DNA from: Sipunculus nudus
Taxonomy: Eukaryota > Annelida > Sipuncula > Golfingiida > Sipunculidae
Length of the DNA: 64,000 nt
Direction: 5' to 3'
Assembly (NCBI GenBank): GCA_026874595.1
Contig: CM049306.1
Span: 99,685,642 to 99,749,641 of the forward strand
Positions 50,401-58,768 of this stretch are shown here, piece by piece; the stretch's first letter is position 1, and every line of letters begins with the position of its first letter. Under the pieces are notes generated by a model. That model searched no databases and was not told the DNA's origin. It saw nothing but the letters and a program-made list of their open reading frames with translations. The translations under genes were made by a program, and so were the position numbers.

Positions 50401-53400
50401 ACAGTCATGTACACACAACACAGGCATGTTTTAGGTCCATTTTGCAGGAATTCAAAAACTCAAAAATTTAGGCTGGTAAATCAACTGTCCCCCACAAGGG
50501 TAATTAAGAATTCTTCCAGTGAGAGCCGAGCAGTCTCAGCTGAGTAGATATATATGCATGGTATTATGATGTGTAGCTACCAGTAATACCCATTTCACAC
50601 ACAAAAAGGTTTTAAAACAGCTTAAGTTTATTATCATAGTATTAGGCCCTAATGGTATTAGGATAATGGTATTATGATGTGTAATACCCATTTCACACAC
50701 AAAAAGGTTTTAAAACATTTTTGCAATCTGGATTGATCAAATCGGTTTCACAGGGGCAACTGACACCAATACATGAGATGTACATTTCATATGTGAAATG
50801 ATGTAACAATGTGATGACGATAGCATTTGGGCTTGTGCTGTGAGCCCAATTGCTGCTACAAAATTAGGATTAAATTGTTTGGAATGCAAATTTTGCATTT
50901 ACACCACTTTAGGGGAGCAGATAATTTGATTCACATTGGAAACAGTTTAAAACCACATCCTGAGCTGGATTCAAAACATTTTGGCCAAAATGGATTGAAA
51001 CTACTTTGTATTGCTACATGAATACCCATACTCATTTCACATCAAAAATGGTTTGAAACAATTTTGCATTTTTCTGTGTGAAAGGGGTATAGAAGCCTGT
51101 CAGTTGAGTTCTATGACCCAAAAATCACTGTGTCATATTTGCTTATGGTTTATCTTGTTGTTACAGATCAGGGACTGTATGCTTAGATGTCATTAACCAG
51201 GCATGGACAGCATTATATGGTAAGATACAGTTAAATAGACACCTTTGGGCTCACAGCCACCCTGGAAATGGGAAAACCTGGAGATGTTTTTTTTTCACTG
51301 AGGGAAAAGTGCCTCAAAGTCAGGAATGAATCTTGGCTTTGACTGGGCCTAAAGAGAAAGATATCATTCTGTTATATTTTATCTTGTGTCAAAATAATGT
51401 AATTACTGAAGAAAGTTCTCATTCTGTTATATTTTGTCTTATGTCAAAACGATATATTTACTGGAGAAAATTATCATTATGTTGTATTTTGTCTAATGTC
51501 AAAACAATGTACTTACTGGAGAAAATTATCATTATGTTGTATTTTTCTTATGTCAAAATGATGTATTTACTGGAGCTATGTTCACTAAAGGTTTGTTTTC
51601 ACACACGTCTCAGTGGTGCACTTACACTTGAATACATATCAAAACACTGATGTTGAATATTTTCACTTCTTAATTTTTTTCATCAATTCCTGTTAACTTG
51701 TTCTGAATTATAGATCAGATTGTGTTTATTAATACTGAGTATTAAGCCTCATTATTCTGCATTTTACCTGTATAGCTGAACATCATGTTAACATAACTGT
51801 CCTGCTTTAAAAAAAAATTTTATTTAACATAAAGGTAAGATTTTTATGCCCCCGCCAAAAAGTGGCCGGGGCATATAGTTTTACCCATGTCCGTCATTCC
51901 GTCATTCCGAAATGAAACAGTTGTACGGACTTTTTTTCGCAATGCCTGCAGATATTGGCCTGATTTTTAGTGTGTGGGCAGATATAGACCAGTTACAGAT
52001 CGAGTTCGCGTTTCGTCCCGGTTGACCTACTTTTGACCGTTTTACGGTTCCTAAACTTAGAAAATTTCATGAAAAATAGAAATATTCATGACAGATACAC
52101 ATGTACGGACTTTTTTTCGCAATGCCTGCAGAAATTGGCCTGATTTTTGGTGTGTGAGCAGATATAGACCAGTTACAGATGGAGTTCGCGTTTCGTCCTG
52201 GTTGACCTACTTTTGACCGTTTTACGGTTCCTAAACTTAGAAAATTTCATGAAAAATAGAAATATTCATGACAGATACACATGTACGGACTTTTTTTTCG
52301 CAATGCCTGCAGATATTGGCCTGATTTTTGGTGTGTGAGCAGATATAGACTAGTTACAGATCGAGTTCACGTTTCGTCCTGGTTGACCTACTTTTGACCG
52401 TTTTACGGCTCCTAAACTTAGAAAATTTCATGAAAAATAGAAATATTCATGACAGATACACATGTACGGACTTTTTTTCGCAATGCCTGCAGATATTGGC
52501 CTGATTTTTGGTGTGTGAGCAGATATAGACCAGTTACAGATCGAGTTCGCATTTCGTCCTGGTTGACCTACTTTTGACCGTTTTACGGCTCCTGAACTTA
52601 GAAAATTTCATGAAAAATATGAAATTTCATGACAAATACACATGTACGTTTTTTTTTTCTCAGTGCCTGCAGATATTGGCCTGATTTTTGGTGTGTGGAC
52701 AGATATAGGCCAGTTACAGATCGAGTTCGCGTTTTGTCCTGGTTGACCTACTTTTGACCGTTTTACAGCTCCTAAACTTAGAAATTTTCATGAAAAATAG
52801 AAATATTCATGAAAGATACACATGTACGGACTTTTTTTCGCAATGCCTGCAGATATTGGCCTAATTTTTGGTGTGTGGGCAGATATAGACCAGTTACAGA
52901 TCGAGTTCGCGTTTCGTCCTGGTTGACTTTCTTTTAACCGTTTTACGGCTCCTGAACATAGAAAATTTCATGAAAAATATGAAATTTCATGACAAATACA
53001 CATGTACAGACGTTTTTTCGCAATGCCTGCAGATATTGGCCTGAATTTTGGTGTGTCGGCAGATATTGACCAGTTACAGATAGAGTTCACGTTTTGTCCG
53101 AGTTGACCTATTTTTGACCGTTTGACGGTGCTCTAACATAGAAAATTTCATAAAAGAGGTGCACATGTATGGACTTTTTTTTGCAGTGCCTGCAGATATG
53201 GGCCTGATTTTTGGTGTGTAGGCAGATAATGACCAGTTACAGATGGAGTTCTTGTTTTGTCTCAGTTGACCTACTTTTGACCATTTGACTGCTCCTGAAC
53301 ATAGAAAGTTTCATGAAAAATATAAATTTTCATAACAAATGCATATGTACTGACTTTTTTTCCTTAATGCCTGCAGATACCACCCTGATTTTTTTTGTGT

Positions 53401-56400
53401 GGGCAGATAATGACAGTTACAGATCGAGTTTGCGTTTTATCCTGGTTGACCTACTTTTGATTGTTTTATGGATCCTAAACATAGAAAATTTCATGAAAGA
53501 CAGAAATTTTTATGGAAAATGCACATGTATGGACTTTTTTCACAATGCCTGCATATACTGGCATGATTTTTGGTGTGTTGCTTGATTATGACCCGTTACA
53601 AATCGAGTTTGCATTTTGCCCTTGTTGACCGACATTTTACCATAGGACACCTCCTGAACTTAAAAAATTTTACAAATGTTTCTAATTTGCCCAAGGCGGG
53701 GGCATTCGTGTCGTTCCTACACATCTAGTTTTTAATTTAGTCAGGTAAAGCAGCTTTCAGTGAAGCAATACCTGCATACAAATGTTTCCATTAGTATATG
53801 TGAAAATAGCAATCAATATATTTTGATGTGCTTTGTAGCAAAAAGTTCAGTTAAATTTTATTTCACAAGATTAATTTGAGTACAATATGAAACCTTTAAA
53901 TGGGAGCCCAGATGGTGATGTCTCAGTGGGATTGAATATTTTAGGCTTTTGACCACTTGATTAAGTTTTGTTTTTCAGAAATTCAGATTAAATTCATATA
54001 TACAAAGATACAGTAACTATGGCAACAGAAATCTTGTAATATAAGGGCTTTACTTAAATCTCTTCATGGAGGTCTATCACAAAATAAAAAGAAATTTTGA
54101 TTAATTGCTATTTTCCAAAGTCCTTAATAACCTCCCTGCTCATATCAATGATTCCATCCCATAAAATTTTATAATTTTACACATGCTAAATATAGACATG
54201 GTGCATTGTCACTTTCCTAAGATGATAGATTCTAAATATAGAAAAAGATCACTAGTATAAATGCTGCTGGGAGAACAAGGTTTGGAATTGTTGGGGTTGA
54301 TATAATGTATGACAAACATGGAAGCATGTGAAAAATGTTTTCAAGAGATGCCACAATTACTCACCTATTTGTAGTTGTATGGGAAGATTTATTTACAATA
54401 TTTTTCAGGCAAGTTCACTTTGGAGTCTGACTCAACATTAGTCATGATTTATATGTGTGCAAACTGATCCACATGAGAAAACTCACACAGAAAAAGCTTT
54501 TGCTGGCGACAATCATGCACAGACAGTATTTCAAAGAATACTGCAATTATTTGTTATTGTTATAATTTGCAGAGCATGTATATTATTCTATAAAAATAAT
54601 ATCATCAGTTAAGCTGTGTGGCCATATGCCTCTTTTTATGCCCCCGCCACAAAGTGGCCGGGCATATAGTTTTACCCATGTCCGTCATTCCGTCATTCCG
54701 AAATCAAACAGTTGTACGGACTTTTTTTCGCAATGCCTCCAGATATTGGCCTGATTTTTGGTGTGTGGGCAGATATAGACCACTTACAGATCAAGTTCGC
54801 GTTTCGTCCCGGTTGACCTACTTTTGACCGTTTCACAGCTCCTAAACTTAGAAAATTTCATGAAAAATAGAAATTTTCATGACAAACACACATGTACGAC
54901 TTTTTTTCGCAATGCCTGCAGATATTTGCCTGATTTTTGGTGTGTAGGCAGATAAATGACCAGTTACAGATCGAGTTCGCGTTTCGTCCCGATTGACCTA
55001 CTTTTGACTGTTTTACGGCTCCTAAACTTAGAAAATTTCATGAAAAATAGAAATTTTTTACATGACAAATACACATGTACAGACTTTTCTTCGCAATGCC
55101 TCCAGATATTGCCCTGATTTTTGGTGTGTGGGAAGATAATGACCAGTTACAGATCGAGTTCGCGTTTCGTCCCGGTTGACCTATGTTGACCGTTTCATGG
55201 CTCCTAAACTTAGAAAATTTCATGAAAAATAGAAATTTTCATGACAAACACACATGTACAGACTTTTTTTTCGCAATGCCTGCAGATATTTGCCTGATTT
55301 TTGGTGTGTAGGCAGATAATGACGAGTTACAGATCGAGTTTGCGTTTCGTCCTGATTGACCTTCTTTTGACTGTTTTACGGCTCCTTTATTTAGAAAATT
55401 TCATGAAAAATAGAAATTTTCATGACAAATACACATGTACAGACTTTTTTTCGCAGTGCCTGCAGATATTGGCCTGATTTTTGGTATGTGGGCAGATAAT
55501 GACCAGTTACAGATGGAGTTCGCGTTTTGTCCTGGTTGACCTACTTTTGACTGTTACAGCTCCTAAACTTAGAAAATTTCATGAAAAATATAAATTTTCA
55601 TGACAAATACACATGTACAGACTTTTTTTTTGCAATGCCTGCAGATATTGGCCTGATTTTTGGTGTGTGAGCAGATAATGACTAGTTACAGATCGTGTTC
55701 CCGTTTCATCCCAGTTGACCTATTTTTGACCATATGACAGAGATCCTGAACATAGAAAATTTCATGAAAGACAGAAATTTTTATGAAAAATGCACATGTA
55801 TAGACTTTTTTTCACAATGCCTGCAGATACTGGCCTGATTTTTGGTGTGTCGCTTGATAATGACCCGTTACAGATCAAGTTTGCATTTTGCCCTTGTTGA
55901 CCTACTTTTGACCATACGACACCTCCCGAACTTAAAAATTTTTTACAAAATTTAACAAATGTTTCTAATTTGCCCCAGGCGGGGGCATTCATGTCGTTCC
56001 GACACATCTAGTTTTTTTGTGGATGGTTAGACCTTGAGATATTTTATAATCTTTGTATTAGTTGTAGCATAGAAATAATCTAAATTGTAGTTCATAAAAT
56101 TTATATAGTGTAATACTGTACATCTAGTAAATATTGATTTTGTAATAATAATATAATATATAAGATATATCAAGTTTAACAGCAATTAATTAATTTTAAA
56201 ATGCCATAACTGTTTTCAGCATTTTTTATGGGTTTTAAACATTAACGTGGTTGAAATTGAATGATCATGCGTTAAACCAATCAGGATTAATACAACCTTC
56301 AGCCTTCATCACCAGCTGTTGATGATTACATTCATGTGATTCTTCTATTTTCAGATCTTGTTAACGTTTTTGAGTCCTTCCTGCCACAATTACTCACTTA

Positions 56401-58768
56401 TCCAAACCCAATAGATCCATTAAATGGGGATGCAGCAGCTATGTATCTACATAAACCAGAAGATTATAAGAAAAAAGTTCTAGGTAAGATAAAAGGGTTT
56501 TACACCAGGGCTCGATATTAACAGTAAACTGCTTGCCCCAGGGCAAGTAAGAGTTCCTGAATATTGTGGTAGGGGCAATCAAAAGTTGGCTCCCACTAGC
56601 CCAACTGGGTCAATCAAGCCTTTGCTTAGATTCCTGAATCTTAAATAATCTCCACTTTACCAATTTCTTGTTTGGAGAAATGAAATCATAAAGCAATACC
56701 TCTATCTTAAATTACCTGGTTTATTATCTGTGCTAATACTAAAAAGAAATATTATTAAGTAACAAGCATTTGGAAATTTTTATTGTTTGCAAAACAGTCA
56801 TGTGGAAAATACTTTTTGTGTTTGTGGCTGAGATCCCTGATTTTTGTTGGACAAGTATATATTCATGTAGGGCAAGTGACATCTAGCTTTAACTTGACCT
56901 AGATGAATTGTACTTATCTTACAATTTATCAGTGATCCTAGCTCCACACCTTACTGGGTCAGTACTTTTGAAAAAATAATGTCAAACCTTGCACACTCAG
57001 TCTTGCAGGTACTGTTTGTTTGAGTTGTTTGTATATCTTAAAAAAGCCAGAGATTTAGCTTACAGTAAATGATATTGATGATAATACAGTTGTCTCTGTA
57101 TTATCTTTAGACAGTTTTAGAAAACATTTTAAACTTAATCTGGCCGTATTATATGTAAGATAGTATAATTGTCTCATATTAAAATGGTATTTTGCATTTC
57201 TTTATACAAGGTTTATACAGAAACAACATATATATGTGAGTGGACGTCTTGTTAAATGATAATTTGATTTTCTGCACAGATCAGGTGACCCAAACTTTCT
57301 TTAAACTAGCTGACACAATGTCTGTTTTCATGTCAATATATGTGTGGAAAATGAAATATTGCCTGTTGTACAAAGAAACTGAAGCTGCAAAATTGTTCAT
57401 CAGTTTACCAATGGAATGAGTTGCAACTTGAAACATGCCTAGCATATTTGGCACATATATAATTCCATCTTTAGTATTCTGCTGAGAGCTCTTAGTCAAG
57501 TAAGGTCGCATGAAAAAGCAGATCGCTCATTTCAGATGTTTGTGTTTGGAGGCTATTTTATTATACATAAAGTTTTACAGTTGACTGGTCATAGGGAATG
57601 TATCCAATACTGTTTCTTTAATAATGTATATCAATAGAAAGGTAGATGTATATGAATAATTGTACCCAAATGTCTGCCTCTTTTATATATGTTAAGGCTA
57701 AGCTGTGCCATCTGTGGTTTCAACATTATTTTTTTATTTTATGGTCTGTTCTACTTCAATTTAAAAGTACTGAGAATGCAGCATGACTGAGGTACAGCTT
57801 AGAGCTGAAATTGGTTGTAAATTCTGGAATGAACAACAGGTATTGGTATAGGTATTGCCCGACTCAAATTAAAGTACTGATTACCGTAAAAACACTTTAA
57901 CAGGGGACATTTTAAAAAAATGTATCATTAAAAGGGATATAATCTTTTTCTATTATGACCCATGTGCTACTAACAAAGCATATAAACAGTTATGATGGTT
58001 TCACATTTAAGGTGGTAAGGCTTGTGAAGCGGTTCTGTGGCACTTAAGTGTGCAAATACACACTATTTTAGATTGGTCAGAGACCAATTAAATTCACAGG
58101 CATTAATAATTGCTTAAATGTTCAACAATGTTCCTGAACAGATACTGAATGAATGTACACTGTGTATTGGATATCCTTTGTGACAGTACACTATCATCTC
58201 ATGTAGGTGGTGCCACCTTTTGGTTCCTGAACACATAATATGGACCTTTTAAGCTGAATGATTTGGTATATTGATTATAGTGGTGACCCTGCTATATGGC
58301 TAAACTAACCAACAGAAAGCGAAGGAACAGAAACTGCTGAGAAATTATTTTCCTGGTGGAGGTAATAAACATATGTACAGACCAAATTAATTAATATACA
58401 AATAAATATGTTAAATTTGAATGAGTATGTCACCTTATTTTCGAAAAATTGGTTAGAAATATTCATATTCAAGTATGCCTTTCTGCATTAGTATGGAAAA
58501 CCACATACACAGGAAGGGAGTGAAAAGTGACCTTGCTTTGAATTGTTAAGGAATAAATATGGATCTTGTCCTTAACTTAATAATTACCTAGCCCTGTCAG
58601 CTTTCTGACTGTCATGTCTTAACCCTTGTTATTGTTTGTTTGTCGGCAGAATATGTCAAGAAGTATGCAACAGAAGAAGCATTACGAGAACATGAAGAAC
58701 AATCTTCATCCAGCGAGAGCTCTATGAGTGACTTCTCGGAAGACGAAGCCCAGGACATGGAACTCTGA
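17351..58768 (+). CDS. UBE2H: Ubiquitin-conjugating enzyme E2 H, seven coding exons
   Basis: Class III E2 enzyme that accepts ubiquitin from E1 as a thioester on its catalytic cysteine and passes it to substrates or E3 ligases; the vertebrate protein works with the CTLH/GID E3 complex. Joining 17351-17403, 25397-25473, 25794-25868, 38881-38920, 51167-51219, 56355-56483 and 58650-58768 gives 546 nt, i.e. 181 codons plus TGA, with no internal stop. All introns are GT-AG and the phases agree. The N-terminus [18 protein letters not shown] matches human UBE2H as I remember it. Residues about 10-145 form the UBC fold, with the HPN motif at 76-78, Cys87 in SGTVCLDV, and [11 protein letters not shown] in the C-terminal half. 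An acidic serine-rich tail ends in [15 protein letters not shown], typical of UBE2H. Human UBE2H is 183 residues; the difference lies in the variable linker near 160. The high conservation and intact frame indicate a functional gene. Confidence 0.96.
17404..25396 (+). other. UBE2H: UBE2H intron 1
   Basis: 7,993 bp, GT-AG. It has no A-E elements and one small hAT-like MITE (24167-24443). Open frames here (for example 21470-21805 minus) show no domain. Confidence 0.85.
24167..24443. mobile_element. hAT-like MITE H1
   Basis: The ends CAGGGCTCAACATTAA and TTAATGTTGAGCCCTG are exact reverse complements. CAGGG starts are typical of hAT elements. It is 277 bp with no coding capacity. The flanks CTGACAGA and CTGACAAA match 7 of 8 only if the right boundary is shifted inward, so the duplication is not settled. 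A related copy lies at about 56510-56885. Confidence 0.65.
25397..25473 (+). CDS. UBE2H: UBE2H coding exon 2
   Basis: Encodes residues 18-43 plus the first base of Thr44 ([20 protein letters not shown], then YGPTG), the first beta strands of the UBC fold. The acceptor is TTTACAG|C. An upstream AG at 25387-25388 was rejected because it would add residues not found in the family. The donor is GGAA|GTAAGT. Confidence 0.95.
25474..25793 (+). other. UBE2H: UBE2H intron 2
   Basis: 320 bp, GT-AG, AT-rich; the only short intron. Nothing else seen. Confidence 0.9.
25794..25868 (+). CDS. UBE2H: UBE2H coding exon 3
   Basis: Encodes the end of Thr44 through the first base of Gly69 ([20 protein letters not shown], then KSPSI). 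This is the conserved E2 segment ahead of the HPN motif. The acceptor is TTTCAG|CC and the donor ATAG|GTATGT. It lies only 320 bp after exon 2. Confidence 0.95.
   Translation, partial: PLTKVVCGKSEWICQKNTLSNHHP
25869..29030 (+). other. UBE2H: UBE2H intron 3, first part
   Basis: About 3.2 kb of AT-rich sequence before the A2 element. No gene or repeat recognised apart from a short C-run near 26432. Confidence 0.6.
29031..30950 (+). mobile_element. Family A copy A2, complete
   Basis: The T-run and the GCTCAGCTGA stem-loop (from 29036; motif 29037-29046) form the 5' end. The 3' end has TCAGCTGAG (30915-30923), the palindrome GACCCATGGGTC (30930-30941) and CTTGTTTT. The body matches A3 (for example 'TTAGATTTGAATTTTG', 'TTTAAGTTATTAGCAT') and A0, and includes the C-tract near 29885. 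It lacks the 340-bp tandem units of A1 and A4, so it is a second core type with the same ends. Confidence 0.8.
31185..33990 (-). pseudogene. Inactive jockey/CR1-like non-LTR retrotransposon, 5'-truncated
   Basis: Minus-strand remnant of an endonuclease plus reverse-transcriptase polyprotein. Reading from high to low coordinates: the C-terminal part of the endonuclease ([27 protein letters not shown] with its catalytic SDH; 33960-33450); a linker (33426-33022); and the reverse transcriptase ([41 protein letters not shown] near 32300). A C-terminal domain ends [10 protein letters not shown]...LSRSYF near 31490. The coding sequence is broken by TGA stops at 33448-33450, 32465-32467 and 31869-31871, a TAA at 33014-33016, and frameshifts near 33100 and 32275. 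The 3' end finishes in a TTTA-type tail at 31181-31205. It lies antisense inside UBE2H intron 3. Confidence 0.9.
35228..36993 (+). mobile_element. Family B copy B3, complete, inside G1
   Basis: The 5' stem-loop is intact: GTATCCGC (35238-35245), an AAAAC/GTTTT stem, and GCGGATAC (35260-35267). The 3' end has GCGGATAC (36951-36958), a GTAGT..GACTAC hairpin and CTAG (36987-36990). The core is three to four units of about 279 bp ('GGTGGCGCCACCTGCAACC' near 35571 and 35850, with a one-base variant near 36130). A CCG trinucleotide run lies at 35283-35316. Confidence 0.85.
37850..38018. repeat. Two-copy diverged tandem repeat of about 125 bp
   Basis: 'CATGCAATACTAAATGAGTT...TTTCACTCCTG' near 37850 recurs as 'AATGCAATACCAAATGATTT...TTCCACTCCTG' near 37970, just inside the right arm of G1. 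Confidence 0.6.
38293..38880 (+). other. UBE2H: UBE2H intron 3, end
   Basis: Unique-looking AT-rich sequence before exon 4; nothing recognised. Confidence 0.5.
38881..38920 (+). CDS. UBE2H: UBE2H coding exon 4 (40-nt microexon)
   Basis: A 40-nt exon encoding the rest of Gly69 through Glu81 plus two bases of Val82 ([12 protein letters not shown]). It carries the HPN motif that supports the catalytic site. The acceptor is ATTTCAG|G and the donor GAAGT|GTAAGT. It was found from the protein match; introns of 13.0 and 12.2 kb flank it. Confidence 0.94.
38921..39663 (+). other. UBE2H: UBE2H intron 4, start
   Basis: No repeat recognised. A short plus-strand frame after 39370 looks protein-like but is flanked by stops and matches nothing I know. 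Confidence 0.45.
39664..39979. mobile_element. Truncated second copy of MITE F (F2)
   Basis: Closely matches 14667-14985 of F1 over about 315 bp, starting TACGCTCCCGAG and running to TTAGCGTAGCCATGTGT. The right portion of F1 is missing, and family A sequence (A3) begins at the break. Here the left GCTACGCT and the internal AGCGTAGC form an additional inverted pair. Confidence 0.75.
40771..43660 (+). mobile_element. Family D copy D1, inside A3
   Basis: The 5' end has GTATCCCCAGACA (40772-40784) with the local partner GGGGGATAC. The 3' end has TGTCTGGGGATAC (43616-43628), the exact reverse complement, followed by the hairpin TGGCACC-TGC-GGTGCCA (43631-43647) and CTAG (43656-43659). Single-copy-like sequence to about 41400 is followed by tandem units of about 288 bp to about 43480. 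It has the same plan as families A, B and E and no coding capacity. Confidence 0.85.
41430..43480 (+). repeat. 288-bp tandem array with DR1-type motifs
   Basis: About seven units, each with two half-units containing AGGTCAAAGGT. A perfect AGGTCAAAGGTCA occurs at 41576, 41722, 42011, 42298, 42587, 42875 and 43158. 'AGTTTCTGGATGATAATTCC' recurs at the same period. The motif matches the DR1 response element of nuclear receptors (RXR, HNF4, COUP-TF); binding is not shown. Confidence 0.85.
44437..44902 (+). other. Intron 4 spacer with CT microsatellite
   Basis: Unassigned AT-rich sequence. A (CT)n-rich stretch lies at 44825-44870, followed by a TATA-rich run. Confidence 0.6.
44903..45042. mobile_element. 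Short foldback element G2
   Basis: 40-bp arms (44904-44943 and 45000-45039) match as inverted repeats at 36 of 40 positions around a 56-bp loop. The ends ATGTYGAGGCCCAGAT resemble the ATGTCAAGGCCCAGAT ends of G1, so it may be a minimal relative of G1. A transcript of either strand would form a long hairpin. Confidence 0.7.
45043..45466 (+). other. Intron 4 spacer
   Basis: AT-rich sequence; nothing recognised. Confidence 0.4.
45467..48583 (+). mobile_element. Family B copy B4, interrupted by A4
   Basis: The 5' stem-loop is intact from GTATCCGC (45472-45479). Family B sequence is broken after CACTGGGCAGAA at 45572 and resumes at about 47240 with GCAGGATTATG, then GTCATATGTGAACT. The core is about 140-bp half-units, diverged (for example 47444 and 47592). 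The 3' end is decayed (GTGGATAC 48541-48548; CTAT for CTAG), making it the most diverged B copy. Confidence 0.8.
45573..47240 (+). mobile_element. Family A copy A4, complete, inside B4
   Basis: The T-run and GCTCAGCTGA (45579-45588) with its stem-loop form the 5' end. The 3' end has TCAGTTGAGC (47205-47214), the palindrome TGACCCATGGGTCA (47219-47232) and CTTGTTTTT. The core is about four units of roughly 345 bp ('GGACCTAGAAT' near 45677, 46020, 46369 and 46708), the same core type as A1. Its uninterrupted 3' region serves as the empty-site reference for the C1 insertion in A1. Confidence 0.82.
48584..51166 (+). other. UBE2H: UBE2H intron 4, end
   Basis: About 2.6 kb before exon 5. It contains a local duplication: 'GGTATTATGATGTGTA' and 'ACCCATTTCACACACAAAAA' at about 50559-50617 and again at 50668-50720. 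No gene recognised. Confidence 0.5.
51167..51219 (+). CDS. UBE2H: UBE2H coding exon 5 (catalytic Cys)
   Basis: Encodes the last base of Val82 through the first base of Asp100 ([17 protein letters not shown]). It contains the active-site Cys87, eleven residues after the His of HPN. The acceptor is GTTACAG|A and the donor TATG|GTAAGA. Confidence 0.95.
51358..51578 (+). repeat. Roughly 55-bp tandem repeat near the exon 5 donor
   Basis: About four units marked by 'CATTMTGTTRTATTTTGTC' and 'ATTTACTGGAGAAAATTAT' near 51367, 51420, 51475 and 51531. It starts about 140 bp after the exon 5 donor site. Confidence 0.75.
51841..53733 (+). mobile_element. Family E copy E2, complete
   Basis: The 5' T-run and ATGCCCCCGCC (51846-51856) have the local partner GGCCGGGGCAT. 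The 3' end has GGCGGGGGCAT (53695-53705), the exact reverse complement of the 5' motif, then TGTCGTTCCTACA and CTAG (53725-53728) plus Ts. The core is about ten units of 180 bp ('AATGCCTGCAG' at 51941, 52121, 52302, 52482 and so on), more diverged towards the 3' end. Confidence 0.87.
53734..54632 (+). other. Intron 5 spacer between E2 and E3
   Basis: About 0.9 kb of AT-rich sequence; nothing recognised. Confidence 0.5.
54633..56013 (+). mobile_element. Family E copy E3, complete
   Basis: ATGCCCCCGCC (54638-54648) at the 5' end and GGCGGGGGCAT (55978-55988) at the 3' end. These are followed by a perfect TGTCG-TTC-CGACA hairpin, CTAG (56008-56011) and a T-run. The core is about seven units of roughly 180 bp, three fewer than E2. 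Confidence 0.87.
56014..56354 (+). other. UBE2H: UBE2H intron 5, end
   Basis: AT-rich sequence ending in the exon 6 acceptor; nothing else seen. Confidence 0.5.
56355..56483 (+). CDS. UBE2H: UBE2H coding exon 6
   Basis: Encodes the rest of Asp100 through the first base of Glu143 ([37 protein letters not shown]). This is the C-terminal half of the UBC fold. The acceptor is TTTTCAG|AT and the donor CTAG|GTAAGA. Val-Leu precedes Glu-Tyr at the exon end where human has Ile-Lys, a modest difference. Confidence 0.95.
56484..58649 (+). other. UBE2H: UBE2H intron 6
   Basis: 2,166 bp, GT-AG. Apart from the degraded H2 repeat near its start nothing is recognised. Confidence 0.85.
56510..56885. mobile_element. 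Degraded hAT-like MITE copy H2
   Basis: Starts CAGGGCTCGATATTAACAG and shares with H1 the 'GGGCAAGTAA', 'TTGTTGGACAAGTA' and 'GACATCTAGCTTTAA'-type phrases in the same order. The right terminal inverted repeat is no longer recognisable. It begins about 27 bp after the exon 6 donor. Confidence 0.5.
58650..58768 (+). CDS. UBE2H: UBE2H coding exon 7 and stop
   Basis: Encodes Glu143 to Leu181 and the TGA stop at 58766-58768. It holds the last helix ([16 protein letters not shown]) and the Ser/Asp/Glu-rich tail. The tail carries SSES and DFSEDE motifs that resemble casein kinase 2 sites. The acceptor is GTCGGCAG|AA. Confidence 0.95.

Noticed and set aside
51841-56013. Regular repeats resembling a CRISPR array
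   Set aside because: The 180-bp units are contiguous with no unique spacers, and the DNA is eukaryotic (spliced UBE2H gene).
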